The position numbers were made by a program, and so were the translations under genes. Below the pieces are notes generated by a model. It worked only from the letters and a program-made list of their open reading frames with translations. It did not search any database and had not been told where the DNA came from. DNA of 64,000 nucleotides from an uncultured Candidatus Melainabacteria bacterium (lineage in GTDB: Bacteria > Cyanobacteriota > Vampirovibrionia > Gastranaerophilales > Gastranaerophilaceae), in assembly GCA_950096985.1 (NCBI GenBank), contig CATNBA010000006.1:1-64000 (forward strand), read 5' to 3'. Shown here piece after piece: positions 44,672 to 53,865 of the stretch. Numbering within the stretch: the stretch's first letter is position 1; each line of letters begins with the position of its first letter.

Positions 44672-45475
44672 CTATTTTGTAATCATTACTCTGGATAATT
44701 TGAATTTTACAAGTTTATTTTGCCAATCAAACGGCAATCTTGAAACAATTTCTGCAAATTTTGCATCACGACCGACAGTATAAGAGGGTTTAGGATTTCT
44801 CATACCGTCTATTCTAACAATCAAGTCGACAACTTTGTCAGCATCCAAACCGTTTTTACTATTTTTAGAAGCATTAGAAACCATATATTTCATTTCGTTT
44901 TCATAACCCTTGCAGCCTTCAATGGAAGATTTATTTGTTTCTATTGATTTTTCCCACAACGGTGTTGCGATAACCCCGGGTTTTACAGAAACAACATCCA
45001 ATCCGCTTTCTAAAGACATTGCATTAAACAGAATATCCATAGCTCTTTTTGATGCACAGTATGGAGCGACAAAAGGGAATATACCAAAACTTGACATAGA
45101 ACTTATATTAATAACCCTTCCTAACAATGGTATAAGTCTTTGAGTAAAATCAATGTGGGAAAAAGTATTAACCTCAAACTGCTCTCTAATTCTCTCAACA
45201 GGCAATTGTTCCATAACTCCTGCTACTACACAACCGGCAACATTTATAAGAGTATCAATTTTATCTGTTTTAGATTTTATATAAGCACATGCCTTGGCAA
45301 CAGTTTCTTTTTTTTGCATGTCTATATAAAAAGGTATTGCACCAAGTGCCTCAAGCTCTGATATATATTTTTCGTTTCTGTAACCGGCAAAGACAATATT
45401 ATCTTTAACAAACCTTTTTAATAAAGCTTTGCCTATACCTGAAGTTGCGCCTGTAATTACGTAAGTTTTTTTCAT
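44672..45475 (-). CDS. Short-chain dehydrogenase/reductase
   Basis: This 267-residue classical SDR has the cofactor motif TGATSGIGKAL at residues 8-18, NVAG at about 78-81, catalytic Ser in INISSMSSFG and YCASKRAMD (Tyr-x3-Lys). The first Asp/Arg region (AGYRNEKYI) is compatible with NADP(H). The substrate is unknown. It starts two bases after the pilC stop and so lies at the 3' end of the pilus operon, though no link with pili is evident. Confidence 0.88.
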   Translation of the reverse strand: MKKTYVITGATSGIGKALLKRFVKDNIVFAGYRNEKYISELEALGAIPFYIDMQKKETVAKACAYIKSKTDKIDTLINVAGCVVAGVMEQLPVERIREQFEVNTFSHIDFTQRLIPLLGRVINISSMSSFGIFPFVAPYCASKRAMDILFNAMSLESGLDVVSVKPGVIATPLWEKSIETNKSSIEGCKGYENEMKYMVSNASKNSKNGLDADKVVDLIVRIDGMRNPKPSYTVGRDAKFAEIVSRLPFDWQNKLVKFKLSRVMITK

Positions 45476-45477
45476 TA

Positions 45478-46704
45478 TTAATCCTGCAAGTAAGAGTTGA
45501 ACAACGGTAAATAAAGTGCCAACGCAAGAACCATAACGATACCGCCGATTACAATAAGCATTATCGGCTCAATCATTTTTGTCATTGTATCAATAATACC
45601 GTCTAATTTTTTATCAATAAATGAAGTTGCCTGTAAAAGCATGTCGCCCAAACGACCGGACTGTTCACCTGTTGCAATCATAAACAATATCATCTTAGGC
45701 ATAACATTTGTTGAACGTAATGCAACAGAAAGGTGCTGACCCTGCTGAACCTTCAAAGTTGCAGCCTCTATCTTTGTTTTTAATGTGTGGTTTGTAAGTG
45801 TCATATTTGCAAGATATAAACATTCAATAATAGGAACACCTGCATCGTATGCCACCTGCATAACTGCTACAAAGTTGGCGAAGTTCGAAAACTGAATAAG
45901 ATCTGACAAAAGTGGAATTTTTAATACAATATCATCAATTTTTCTCTTACTTGGCTGCCAGCTCATTAGGAATGAGCATGTTCCAAAAAGAGAACCCAAA
46001 AGTATAGGTACAAAAAACCAGTATGTTTTAAGGAAAATACCTGCGCTCATTAATGTTGCGGTAATCCAAGGTAATTCTTTACCCATACCGTCAAACATTT
46101 CCTTAAATACAGGAAATACGAACATTAACATTACAAGTACAATAATAATTGCAAGAACAATTACAAACATTGGATACATTAATGTACCAATAACTTTACC
46201 TCTGATGTTTGCTTCTTTGGTCAACAATTCCAATAAACGCTGTAAAGTTTTTTCCAATTCACCGGAATCTTCCCCAGCTTTTACAAGACCAATATAAATT
46301 TGTCCAAACTGATTTGGATATTTAGCAATTGTATCGGCAAAAGTTGCCCCCTGCATAATCTGACGTCTAAGTTCTCTTGCAACGAGTCTTACCTTTAATT
46401 TTGCAGCATCATTTTCAATAAACATTAAGGATTCAATAATTGGAATACCTGATTGAGCAAGAATTTGCAATGTTGAAGTAAAATCCATTCTATCTTGCAA
46501 CCCAAGTTTTTTAACTTGACCCTTGGGCACATTTTTAGACTCGTCTTTATTGTCTTCACCTTTAGCCTTTTCCTCATATACCTTTGTAGGAATAAAACCA
46601 AGTTTACGAATAGATTCGCGAGCCTCACGCAAATCTTGCGCCTCAACCTTGCCTTTTACAATATCTTTTGCATTTTTAAGTGCTATATAATTATAAATTG
46701 TCAT
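45478..46704 (-). CDS. pilC: Type IV pilus inner-membrane platform protein PilC
   Basis: The 408-residue T2SS-F family protein has the two repeated cytoplasmic helical domains (about 70-190, RMDFTSTLQILAQSGIPIIESL; about 275-390, SNFANFVAVMQVAYDAGVPII) and three membrane segments (about 170-200, 220-245 and 380-400). PilC couples the PilB/PilT motors to the growing pilus. AGGAG precedes the ATG, nine bases after pilB. A charged linker near residues 40-62 (EEKAKGEDNKDESKN) is unusually polar. Confidence 0.93.
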   Translation of the reverse strand: MTIYNYIALKNAKDIVKGKVEAQDLREARESIRKLGFIPTKVYEEKAKGEDNKDESKNVPKGQVKKLGLQDRMDFTSTLQILAQSGIPIIESLMFIENDAAKLKVRLVARELRRQIMQGATFADTIAKYPNQFGQIYIGLVKAGEDSGELEKTLQRLLELLTKEANIRGKVIGTLMYPMFVIVLAIIIVLVMLMFVFPVFKEMFDGMGKELPWITATLMSAGIFLKTYWFFVPILLGSLFGTCSFLMSWQPSKRKIDDIVLKIPLLSDLIQFSNFANFVAVMQVAYDAGVPIIECLYLANMTLTNHTLKTKIEAATLKVQQGQHLSVALRSTNVMPKMILFMIATGEQSGRLGDMLLQATSFIDKKLDGIIDTMTKMIEPIMLIVIGGIVMVLALALYLPLFNSYLQD

Positions 46705-46712
46705 TACTTCTC

Positions 46713-48725
46713 CTATTCATTGACCACACCGAGAACTCTTACAAATTCATCAATAGTTGTCATTCCATCAAGTATATGGCCCATACAAGCGGTATGAAGT
46801 GTTTTCATACCATTATGATTAACGGCAGCTTCTTCAATTTCTAAATCATGAGCGCCTCTGGCAATAAGTTTTTTAATTTCCTTGGTAATTGTCATTATTT
46901 CATAAACACCAAGCCTGCCTTTATATCCTGAGAAACCGCATTTATTACAGCCTTTTGCTCTATAAATAGGCTTTTTCATAAATTCTTGAATATCTTCTTC
47001 ATTTGCTAAAATTTGCCTTGCCTCATCATGTGATGCAAAATACTCTTCCTTACAATCATCACAAAGTCTTCTTACAAGACGCTGCGCAATTACACCGGAC
47101 AAAGTTGAAGATACAAGATAATCTTTTGCCCCCATTTCAATCAAACGCGTAACAGTTGCTGCAGCAGAGTTCGTGTGAACAGTACTTAATACAAGGTGAC
47201 CTGTTAATGCGGCAGAAATAGCAATTTCCAGAGTTTCGTAGTCACGGATTTCACCGACAAGTATGATATCAGGGTCTTGTCTTAAAATTGCACGCATACA
47301 GGATGCAAATGTAATACCTGCTTTTGCATTAATTTGAGATTGATTGATACCTTCAAGTTTAATTTCTATAGGGTCTTCGATTGTAGTAATGTTTACATCT
47401 TCATCATTCAAACTTTTTAATACCGAATACAGAGTGGTTGTTTTACCTGAACCTGTAGGACCTGATGTAAGAATGATACCGTTCGGGCAGCTTACCATGT
47501 TTTTAATCTTTGCAATATCTTCTTTTGTTCCGCCGATAAGATTAATATTTTTATCAGCTGCGTTCAAACTTACTGCGGGTGCCAGGATACGGATACAGAC
47601 CTTTTCTTTTCCTGATACGGGAAGCGTGTTAATACGGAAATCGTATGAACCGTTTTTATATTTAATAGAAAACGTACCATCCTGAGGGCGTCTGTGCTCA
47701 GCGATATTCATTCTTGATAAAACTTTGAAACGTGCAATAACCGAAGTTTCAACCTTAGGCGGTATATCCAAAACTTTTTGCAGCATACCGTCTTTTCTGT
47801 ACCTTACTATATACCCGTCCAATCGCGGTTCAATGTGAATATCTGAAACTTTGTTATCAATACCATTAGTAATAATCTGGTTAACAAATTTTGCAACAGA
47901 ACCTGTTGAATCCTTTAATTGTTTGTCAACCATATCGGCTAAGGATTCTTCAACCTCGAATTCTTCTGCCTCATTTTCAATCTGTTTGATAACTTTTTCA
48001 GTTTCTTTTTTCTGTTCAGAGAAGAAAGTATTTAACGAGTTTTCGAACTCGTAATGTGTCATTAAAAGCTGTTTAGGGTTTTGACCTGTCAAATAAATAA
48101 TATCTTTTAAAATATCAGGTTTAACAGGAGTTACAACCCCTAAAATCAATGTTTTACCGTCAGAAGATATAGGAATAATTTTATTAGTCTTAATAAAATC
48201 TTCGGGTAAAATTTTAATAAATTTATCCTGCGATGCAAGCTGCTCAGGTGTTACAAGGTCGTAACCCGTTTGAAGATGAAGGATTTCCTTTAACTGCTCA
48301 AGTGATATAAGACCAAGTTTAAATAAAGTAGACCCGATAGGCTGTTTTTGACGTTTACTTTCAGCCAGAGCCTGCAATAATTGAACATCATTAATATAGC
48401 CTTTTTGAACAAGCAGCTCACCCAATTTAATTTGCTTTGAAGTCCCGTCATCAACATCGCCTTTTTGCTGTTCTTGTTTAAGCATCACAATAAGGTCAAA
48501 CAAATCCTGATCGGGAACTTGAATAAATTTAACCTGTTGAGGATAAAATTCTTTAAGTTTAAGATTTATAACCTCTTTATCTGAAGAGGAATTTATAGCA
48601 ACAAACAGATAATTGTCTTTAACACTAATTGGAACAAACTTATATTGTTCCAATAGTGTGTTTTCGACTTTATTCAGTATCTGAATATTGACACTGTTTT
48701 TTAATCTGTTTAATAATTCGTTCAT
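46713..48725 (-). CDS. pilB: Pilus extension ATPase PilB
   Basis: The 670-residue GspE/PilB ATPase has N-terminal MshEN-like repeats (LGELLVQKGYINDVQLLQAL and PIGSTLFKLGLISLEQLKEI, near residues 106-160), Walker A (GPTGSGKTTT), the Asp/His boxes (LRQDPDIILVGEIRD), and a four-Cys zinc site (CDDCKEE ... CNKCGFSGYKG). It powers pilin assembly. MshEN modules can bind c-di-GMP; the Arg-Leu-Gly start of the consensus reads KLGELL and PIGSTL here, so binding is uncertain. There is no ribosome binding site, and a TACAAT lies six bases before the ATG. Confidence 0.94.
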   Translation of the reverse strand: MNELLNRLKNSVNIQILNKVENTLLEQYKFVPISVKDNYLFVAINSSSDKEVINLKLKEFYPQQVKFIQVPDQDLFDLIVMLKQEQQKGDVDDGTSKQIKLGELLVQKGYINDVQLLQALAESKRQKQPIGSTLFKLGLISLEQLKEILHLQTGYDLVTPEQLASQDKFIKILPEDFIKTNKIIPISSDGKTLILGVVTPVKPDILKDIIYLTGQNPKQLLMTHYEFENSLNTFFSEQKKETEKVIKQIENEAEEFEVEESLADMVDKQLKDSTGSVAKFVNQIITNGIDNKVSDIHIEPRLDGYIVRYRKDGMLQKVLDIPPKVETSVIARFKVLSRMNIAEHRRPQDGTFSIKYKNGSYDFRINTLPVSGKEKVCIRILAPAVSLNAADKNINLIGGTKEDIAKIKNMVSCPNGIILTSGPTGSGKTTTLYSVLKSLNDEDVNITTIEDPIEIKLEGINQSQINAKAGITFASCMRAILRQDPDIILVGEIRDYETLEIAISAALTGHLVLSTVHTNSAAATVTRLIEMGAKDYLVSSTLSGVIAQRLVRRLCDDCKEEYFASHDEARQILANEEDIQEFMKKPIYRAKGCNKCGFSGYKGRLGVYEIMTITKEIKKLIARGAHDLEIEEAAVNHNGMKTLHTACMGHILDGMTTIDEFVRVLGVVNE

Positions 48726-48739
48726 ATTATTATTGTAGT

Positions 48740-50602
48740 CTATAGTGTATCAGTATTTCCAACTGCATCCTCTGTATCTGTTATGATTTTCGGAGTAAGC
48801 ATTATTACCATTTCATTTTTAACTTTTCTAGAAGTTGTTGATCTGAACATAGCGCCGATACCAGGTAAATCTCCTAAAAATGGAACTTTACCAATAGCTT
48901 TTTGTTCTTCTTCATTTATTAAACCTGCAATAACAAGTGTTTCGCCATCTTTTATTCTGACATTTTTTAAATCCAGATTTCTATTAGATAGTAATGTTGC
49001 CGCAATATATTCACCTGCACTATCTTTGGCCGGAATTTGTTCTAAAATAGTTTTATACTCAGGTTTAATATTTAAAGTTACATAACCGTCCGGACTGATA
49101 AACGGAGTTAAACTCATTGTGATACCTGCATCACTCTCAATGTTATAAGTTCTTGATACAAGAGTACCGCCTGTGAATGCTGATTGTTCAGTTTCAGTTG
49201 ATTCAATATAATCCTGAGTAATTTCAATTTTAGATTCTTCACCATTTGTTATCAAAATTTTAGGATTTGAAACAACTCTGCCTTTTGAATTTTTTACAAG
49301 GTAGTTAATAGCATAAGAAATAGTAACAGGTCCGCGATATGACTTCAATGTATTTACAAATTTAGGTTCTTCACCGCTTGTATCCCAAACTTCATAATTA
49401 TTGCCTTTAAAGAAAACAGGGTGTAAAGGATCTGTTTTAGTTGATTCGCCGTCAAAAGAAGCAGAGAATGCATTACTTAAGAATGTCCAGTTATTTTGCA
49501 AACTCTTACTGCCTGATTCATTTAATTCAATTACAGCTACTTCCAAATAAGCCTGAGGTTGTTTTTTATCTGTATGAGCAATAAAATCTCTTATCATTTC
49601 AATCTGCTGGTCAGAACCGCCGATAACGCTGATTGTACCAAGTTGAGCATAATAAGCAACTGAAAGATTTTGTAATCCCAAAGATGCCATAGAACCTCCT
49701 GCCTTGCCATCCTGAGTACAAGCCACAGTACCTGCATTCAAAGCCATAGCACTGCTGCCGCCACCTGCGCTGTCAGCTGCTGCACCTGTCATAATACCGG
49801 CTGCACCGCCTGTAGATGTATCAGAAGCACCAGATGCACTGCCGCCACCGCCGCCTGATGCACTGCCGGCAGAAGGTAATAACATATCACAAATCATCTG
49901 CGCCATTTCAGCAGGAGTTGTATGATTTACTTTGAATGTTGTAGTTTGAGGTTTTTTATCAAATTTTTCTACAATTTTCTTTGCAATTGCAACATCATTT
50001 TTAGAACCAAAAACAATCAGTTCATTTGTTGCCGGATTTGTAGTAACAATTTCGGTATCAGACAGACCCGGTTTACTCATTCCATATATATTTTTATTTA
50101 AAAATTCTGCAAGAGTAGATGCGCTTACATATTTAACAGGAATTAATGTCATATCCTGTTTTGCCATATTAAAATCTTTAGTACCTGCTTTTGCAACAAT
50201 AAGCGTACCGTCTTCAACAATATAATTTAATCCGTTAATACCTAAAACCATATCAAAAGCAGTATCTAAAGGCACATCAACCAAATCAAGCGTTACTGTA
50301 CCTGATACAGAGTTATGAAAAACAATATTCATGCCTGCCTTATCAGCAAACATTCTTAACACCTGCTTAACATCAGAATCTCTAAGACTGATGCTTATAG
50401 GAGTTTTTGTCTTAATATAACTTACATCACCTTTCAATTTGAGTGAATATTCACCCTCATCGCTGTCACGCAGCTGAGGCTTTGTTGTATCATTTAATGC
50501 AACTGCATTTTCCATTGCAACTGAAGGCAACAATGCATTTGAAAACATAAACATTGTTAACATTAAACTTGCAATAAATTTTTTTGAAAAATTATTTTCC
50601 AT
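48740..50602 (-). CDS. pilQ: PilQ-type secretin
   Basis: The 620-residue outer-membrane secretin has a signal peptide (1-30), a STN/AMIN-like domain (about 70-130, ISLRDSDVKQVLRMFADKAG), secretin N-domains (130-340) and the C-terminal secretin pore (about 345-605; VVSNPKILITNGEESKIEI, GDLPGIGAMFRSTTSRKVKNEMVIMLTPKII). A Gly/Ser/Ala-rich insert near residues 245-285 separates the N-domains. It forms the gated channel for pili. It lies between the PilP-like gene and pilB in the same direction. Confidence 0.94.
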   Translation of the reverse strand: MENNFSKKFIASLMLTMFMFSNALLPSVAMENAVALNDTTKPQLRDSDEGEYSLKLKGDVSYIKTKTPISISLRDSDVKQVLRMFADKAGMNIVFHNSVSGTVTLDLVDVPLDTAFDMVLGINGLNYIVEDGTLIVAKAGTKDFNMAKQDMTLIPVKYVSASTLAEFLNKNIYGMSKPGLSDTEIVTTNPATNELIVFGSKNDVAIAKKIVEKFDKKPQTTTFKVNHTTPAEMAQMICDMLLPSAGSASGGGGGSASGASDTSTGGAAGIMTGAAADSAGGGSSAMALNAGTVACTQDGKAGGSMASLGLQNLSVAYYAQLGTISVIGGSDQQIEMIRDFIAHTDKKQPQAYLEVAVIELNESGSKSLQNNWTFLSNAFSASFDGESTKTDPLHPVFFKGNNYEVWDTSGEEPKFVNTLKSYRGPVTISYAINYLVKNSKGRVVSNPKILITNGEESKIEITQDYIESTETEQSAFTGGTLVSRTYNIESDAGITMSLTPFISPDGYVTLNIKPEYKTILEQIPAKDSAGEYIAATLLSNRNLDLKNVRIKDGETLVIAGLINEEEQKAIGKVPFLGDLPGIGAMFRSTTSRKVKNEMVIMLTPKIITDTEDAVGNTDTL

Positions 50603-50617
50603 ATTTGCTCCTGATTA

Positions 50618-51352
50618 TTATTTATTTGCTGAATTCTTACGACCGCCGAATTTGCTCTCCAAATTGGAAACCGTATTGAAATTAATTCCTTCACCGGTAA
50701 ACAGTTCTCCAACACCGGCTTTATATACGTTAGCACCATTTTGAACTGTTACATGTTCTTTTCCTATAGATAGTACCTTATAATTATTGATAATATCGCC
50801 GGTTCTAACAAGGTAATCAGAACCGCTTATATTCAATATTGCCGAAGGATTAAACCTATCATACATAATGCCTGAAACCTTCGTAGCAATAACATCAACC
50901 GCAGTAGGGTCAACAGTTATATTTTCCGGAGGAGGCATTAACTCAAAATCATACTTTGGTTTTGAGCCTAAATTATCGCTATCAGGAAGAAATGGATCTG
51001 ATCTTCCCATATCTTCAACCGACATAGCTACCATAGATGAATTTTTAACTGCCTGATCAGCAGCTATTGAAACATCATCAGGCGCAATAGCTCCGTTAAT
51101 ACCGTCATCACCAACTTTTACGTTTTCTTTTGGAAGCTCTACTGGCGGATTAATTGCAATATCTTCGTCTGCAATATTACCCTGCGTACATCCTGTCGTA
51201 TTAATGGTAATTACTGCCAAAAGCAGCACGACAGCAATAGCTCCGATACTTTTGTTCAAGCTCCAAGAACGTCTTTTTTCATCTTCTTCATTTAAAATAT
51301 CTGTAAAGCTTTTAATCACTTGCCACCTATTTCTAATTACATCCTGTTTCAT
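50618..51352 (-). CDS. PilP-like periplasmic/lipoprotein partner of PilQ
   Basis: This 244-residue protein has a cytoplasmic N-terminus, one membrane segment (about 32-50, IGAIAVVLLLAVITINTTGC, with a lipobox-like Cys), then a periplasmic part. GRSDPFLPD near residue 127 matches the R-DPF motif of PilP, and a small beta domain (VKVSGIMYDRF-like, then SAILNISGSDYLVRTGD and YKVLSIGKEHVTVQNG) resembles the PilP/GspC homology region. PilP docks the PilNO complex to PilQ; pilMNO are not present here. I prefer the ATG at 51352; the longer frame starts with TTG at 51370. Confidence 0.65.
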   Translation of the reverse strand: MKQDVIRNRWQVIKSFTDILNEEDEKRRSWSLNKSIGAIAVVLLLAVITINTTGCTQGNIADEDIAINPPVELPKENVKVGDDGINGAIAPDDVSIAADQAVKNSSMVAMSVEDMGRSDPFLPDSDNLGSKPKYDFELMPPPENITVDPTAVDVIATKVSGIMYDRFNPSAILNISGSDYLVRTGDIINNYKVLSIGKEHVTVQNGANVYKAGVGELFTGEGINFNTVSNLESKFGGRKNSANK

Positions 51353-51465
51353 TATATAAAAATGTAACAAATATAGTATCAGTTATTTAGTGTATTTAAT
51401 TCAAAAATCATACACAATAATAACAATAGTTATTTTAACATAATTAACAACATTAGGCAAAAATA

Positions 51466-52338
51466 TTAAGATTGAAAATTATTAGTAATAGTATATATAT
51501 ATTCTAAAATTTGGTCAAAGTAGCCCAAATCGGAATTCCCTTCGAGTACGAAATCAGCATATTCACGGCAAGGGATAACATATTTTTCACCCGCACTAAT
51601 CAAATAATTCCAGTGTTTCAAGGTATTTTCTTCATCTTGATTTCGTTCAGTCATAGCACGCTTAATAAATCTATCACGCCTTATATCATTATCTGTTTCA
51701 ATATAAATTCTCACATCGAACAAATCCTTAACATCTTCATACATTGTTGCAATACCTTCAACTACAACAATCTTATTAGAATGAACTTCTTGAGCATGTG
51801 GAATTGAAACCCCAGTACCATTTGGAACATATTTAGGTGCTAAAATAGTTTCACCTTGAGATAATTTTTCCAAATCTTGCTTTAATAAATCAAGCTGAAA
51901 ACTTGTTGGAGCATCAACATCATATCCGTTATCAGTCAGATTATCAAAACTACCGTATTTATTTATAAGCTCTGAAATGTCGTTAAAATAATTATCCGTA
52001 CTTAGTACAGAAACAGGCATTGAAAGCTGTTCTATTATATTTTTAATTTCTTTGCAAATTGTTGATTTGCCAGATGCAGATTCTCCTGTTATCCCGATAA
52101 GCAAACGTTTAGAAGGATTATTTATTAAACGCTTGGTAAACCTTGAAATAAATGAAGGGCTTACAACTTTAAAAATCGGGGTTTCATGTCTTTTGTCACA
52201 CGCCAATATCTGCTTAAACTTAGCTTGAAGATAAAACGCCAGAAGTTCTCTGCCGGTTTTTGAATTAAAATCAGGTTTGAGAATTTTATCTTCAGAATTT
52301 AATTCTTTATCAATGAGTAATTGCATCACATTTTCCAT
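51466..52338 (-). CDS. Uridine kinase/phosphoribulokinase-like P-loop kinase
   Basis: This 290-residue protein has an 80-residue helical N-terminal extension, then a kinase core: Walker A ITGESASGKST near residue 83, the LSTDNYFND strand and Asp, DAPTSFQLDLLKQDL, KIVVVEGIATMYED and RRDRFIKRAMTERNQ. This is the uridine kinase/PRK pattern; the extension and the substrate loop differ from canonical Udk, so the substrate (uridine, cytidine or another sugar alcohol) is uncertain. No ribosome binding site is obvious at the ATG. Confidence 0.8.
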   Translation of the reverse strand: MENVMQLLIDKELNSEDKILKPDFNSKTGRELLAFYLQAKFKQILACDKRHETPIFKVVSPSFISRFTKRLINNPSKRLLIGITGESASGKSTICKEIKNIIEQLSMPVSVLSTDNYFNDISELINKYGSFDNLTDNGYDVDAPTSFQLDLLKQDLEKLSQGETILAPKYVPNGTGVSIPHAQEVHSNKIVVVEGIATMYEDVKDLFDVRIYIETDNDIRRDRFIKRAMTERNQDEENTLKHWNYLISAGEKYVIPCREYADFVLEGNSDLGYFDQILEYIYTITNNFQS

Positions 52339-52404
52339 ATAAATTTTATATGAAAGATATAATACATGAGAAAAAATTTTTTTGCTAGTGTAATATAAGA
52401 AATT

Positions 52405-53508
52405 TTACAAAACAGATCCATTTTCTATTTTGTATATTTTTACGTCTTTTAAAAACTCATCTTCAAATAATATTGTATCAACCGATGTAATAATTGTCTG
52501 CGTATTCGAATTTATAGATTTAAGAAGATAATTTTGTCTTAAGTCGTCAAGTTCAGCCAAAACATCATCAAGAAGCAGAATGGGTTCATCACCTGTTTTT
52601 GCAGTAATCATATCGAGTTCTGAAAGTTTTAAAGAAAGCACGACCGTTCTTTGCTGACCTTGTGATGCAAATTTAACTGCCTCATTATTGTTTATATAAA
52701 ATATAATATCATCCCTATGCGGTCCGATACAAGATTGTCCTCGACGAAGTTCTTCCAACCTTCTTTCAAGTAGAGCAAGATGGAAGGCAGATGCAATTTC
52801 TTCCAATTCATTTTGCCCGTTCAAAAAAGAACAATCGTATTCAATACTCAGTTCTTCTGTTTCACTAATTATACGGTGTTTTTGACACGCTGTACGTTCA
52901 ATCTCTTTTAGAAATTTTTTACGTAGATATATTATATTACTTCCGGTAATAACCAGCTGTTCATTATATACATCAAGCAAAGTGTTATTTAAATTTCCGG
53001 TTTTCAGATATTCTTTTAACAAATTATTTTTTTGAATTCGTATTTTATCGTATTTTGAAAGCCTTTCATCATATGCAGGGTAAATCTGTGAAATAGCTCT
53101 ATCTAGCCAATCTCGCCTATCAGAAGGGTTACCTCTCAAAAGAAGTAAATCAGCAGTAGAAAATAAAACTGTTTTTAATACAGATTTAAAATTTTTGGGA
53201 GTTGTTTTGACTTTATTTACTGCAAGTTCACGTTTTTTTTCGGCAGAATAAGAAAAATCAAGTTCTACATCGGTATCATTTTTTATAAGATTACAATTTA
53301 TTTCTGCCTTTTGCGCGCCAAAATTTATAAGCTCAATATTATTAGAAGTACGTGGAGACTTAAGTGCAGACAAAAAATATATGCTTTCAAGAATATTCGT
53401 TTTCCCTTGAGCATTTTTTCCGATAATAAGAACTTTAGATGATGTCAAATTCAGCTCTATATCCCTGCAGTTTCTATAATCAGTAAGTCTTAAATCCCTT
53501 AATCTCAT
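52405..53508 (-). CDS. recF: DNA replication/repair ATPase RecF
   Basis: The 367-residue SMC-like ATPase has Walker A (IIGKNAQGKTNILE), RDWLDRAISQ, GPHRDDI, signature SQGQQRTVVLSLKL and Walker B (PILLLDDVLAELD). RecF loads RecA at gaps through RecOR. No dnaA/dnaN/gyrB neighbours are seen, unlike many genomes. I chose the ATG at 53508: TATAAT lies six bases before it, as in several other genes here; a TTG at 53526 would lie upstream of that promoter element. Confidence 0.93.
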   Translation of the reverse strand: MRLRDLRLTDYRNCRDIELNLTSSKVLIIGKNAQGKTNILESIYFLSALKSPRTSNNIELINFGAQKAEINCNLIKNDTDVELDFSYSAEKKRELAVNKVKTTPKNFKSVLKTVLFSTADLLLLRGNPSDRRDWLDRAISQIYPAYDERLSKYDKIRIQKNNLLKEYLKTGNLNNTLLDVYNEQLVITGSNIIYLRKKFLKEIERTACQKHRIISETEELSIEYDCSFLNGQNELEEIASAFHLALLERRLEELRRGQSCIGPHRDDIIFYINNNEAVKFASQGQQRTVVLSLKLSELDMITAKTGDEPILLLDDVLAELDDLRQNYLLKSINSNTQTIITSVDTILFEDEFLKDVKIYKIENGSVL

Positions 53509-53514
53509 AAATAA

Positions 53515-53520
53515 ATTATA
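53515..53520 (-). promoter_or_regulatory. -10 element of a leaderless recF promoter
   Basis: A perfect TATAAT on the minus strand ends six bases before the recF ATG at 53508. The -35 region (GTGAAG at the 17-bp position) is weak. Confidence 0.5.
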
Positions 53521-53607
53521 CCTCAAATATATGATTTCTTCACGAACTATAGACTATTATCAAAATTTTTTATATAATAAGTTATGAAAAATAATAAAGG
53601 AAAATAA

Positions 53608-53862
53608 ATGTTACCGATTATTTCAGAAGAGAACGCAGCAATAGCTTTTAGTGAAATTTTTAAAGATATGCCTTCATGGCGTAAAAAAATGATACACTAT
53701 ATTAAAGAGGAAAATCCGGAGATAAATACTGCGATTATTGAGGCGGCTAATAAGACGGATTTAGATCCTAAAGCTGTCGCACTCGGAGCTTATATGACTT
53801 ACGCTCTTGTTGAATTGGCAATGAAAGATAACGATGCATTAATGAATTTTCAGGAAGGATAA
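53608..53862 (+). CDS. Hypothetical small helical protein upstream of pilT
   Basis: This 84-residue protein is predicted to be mostly helical (ENAAIAFSEIFKDMPSWRKKMIHYIKEE; KAVALGAYMTYALVELAMKDNDAL). No family is assigned. AAAGGAAAATAA precedes the ATG, and the stop lies three bases before the pilT start, so it is cotranscribed with and possibly coupled to pilT. A role in pilus retraction control is an inference from position. Confidence 0.7.
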   Translation: MLPIISEENAAIAFSEIFKDMPSWRKKMIHYIKEENPEINTAIIEAANKTDLDPKAVALGAYMTYALVELAMKDNDALMNFQEG

Positions 53863-53865
53863 GAA

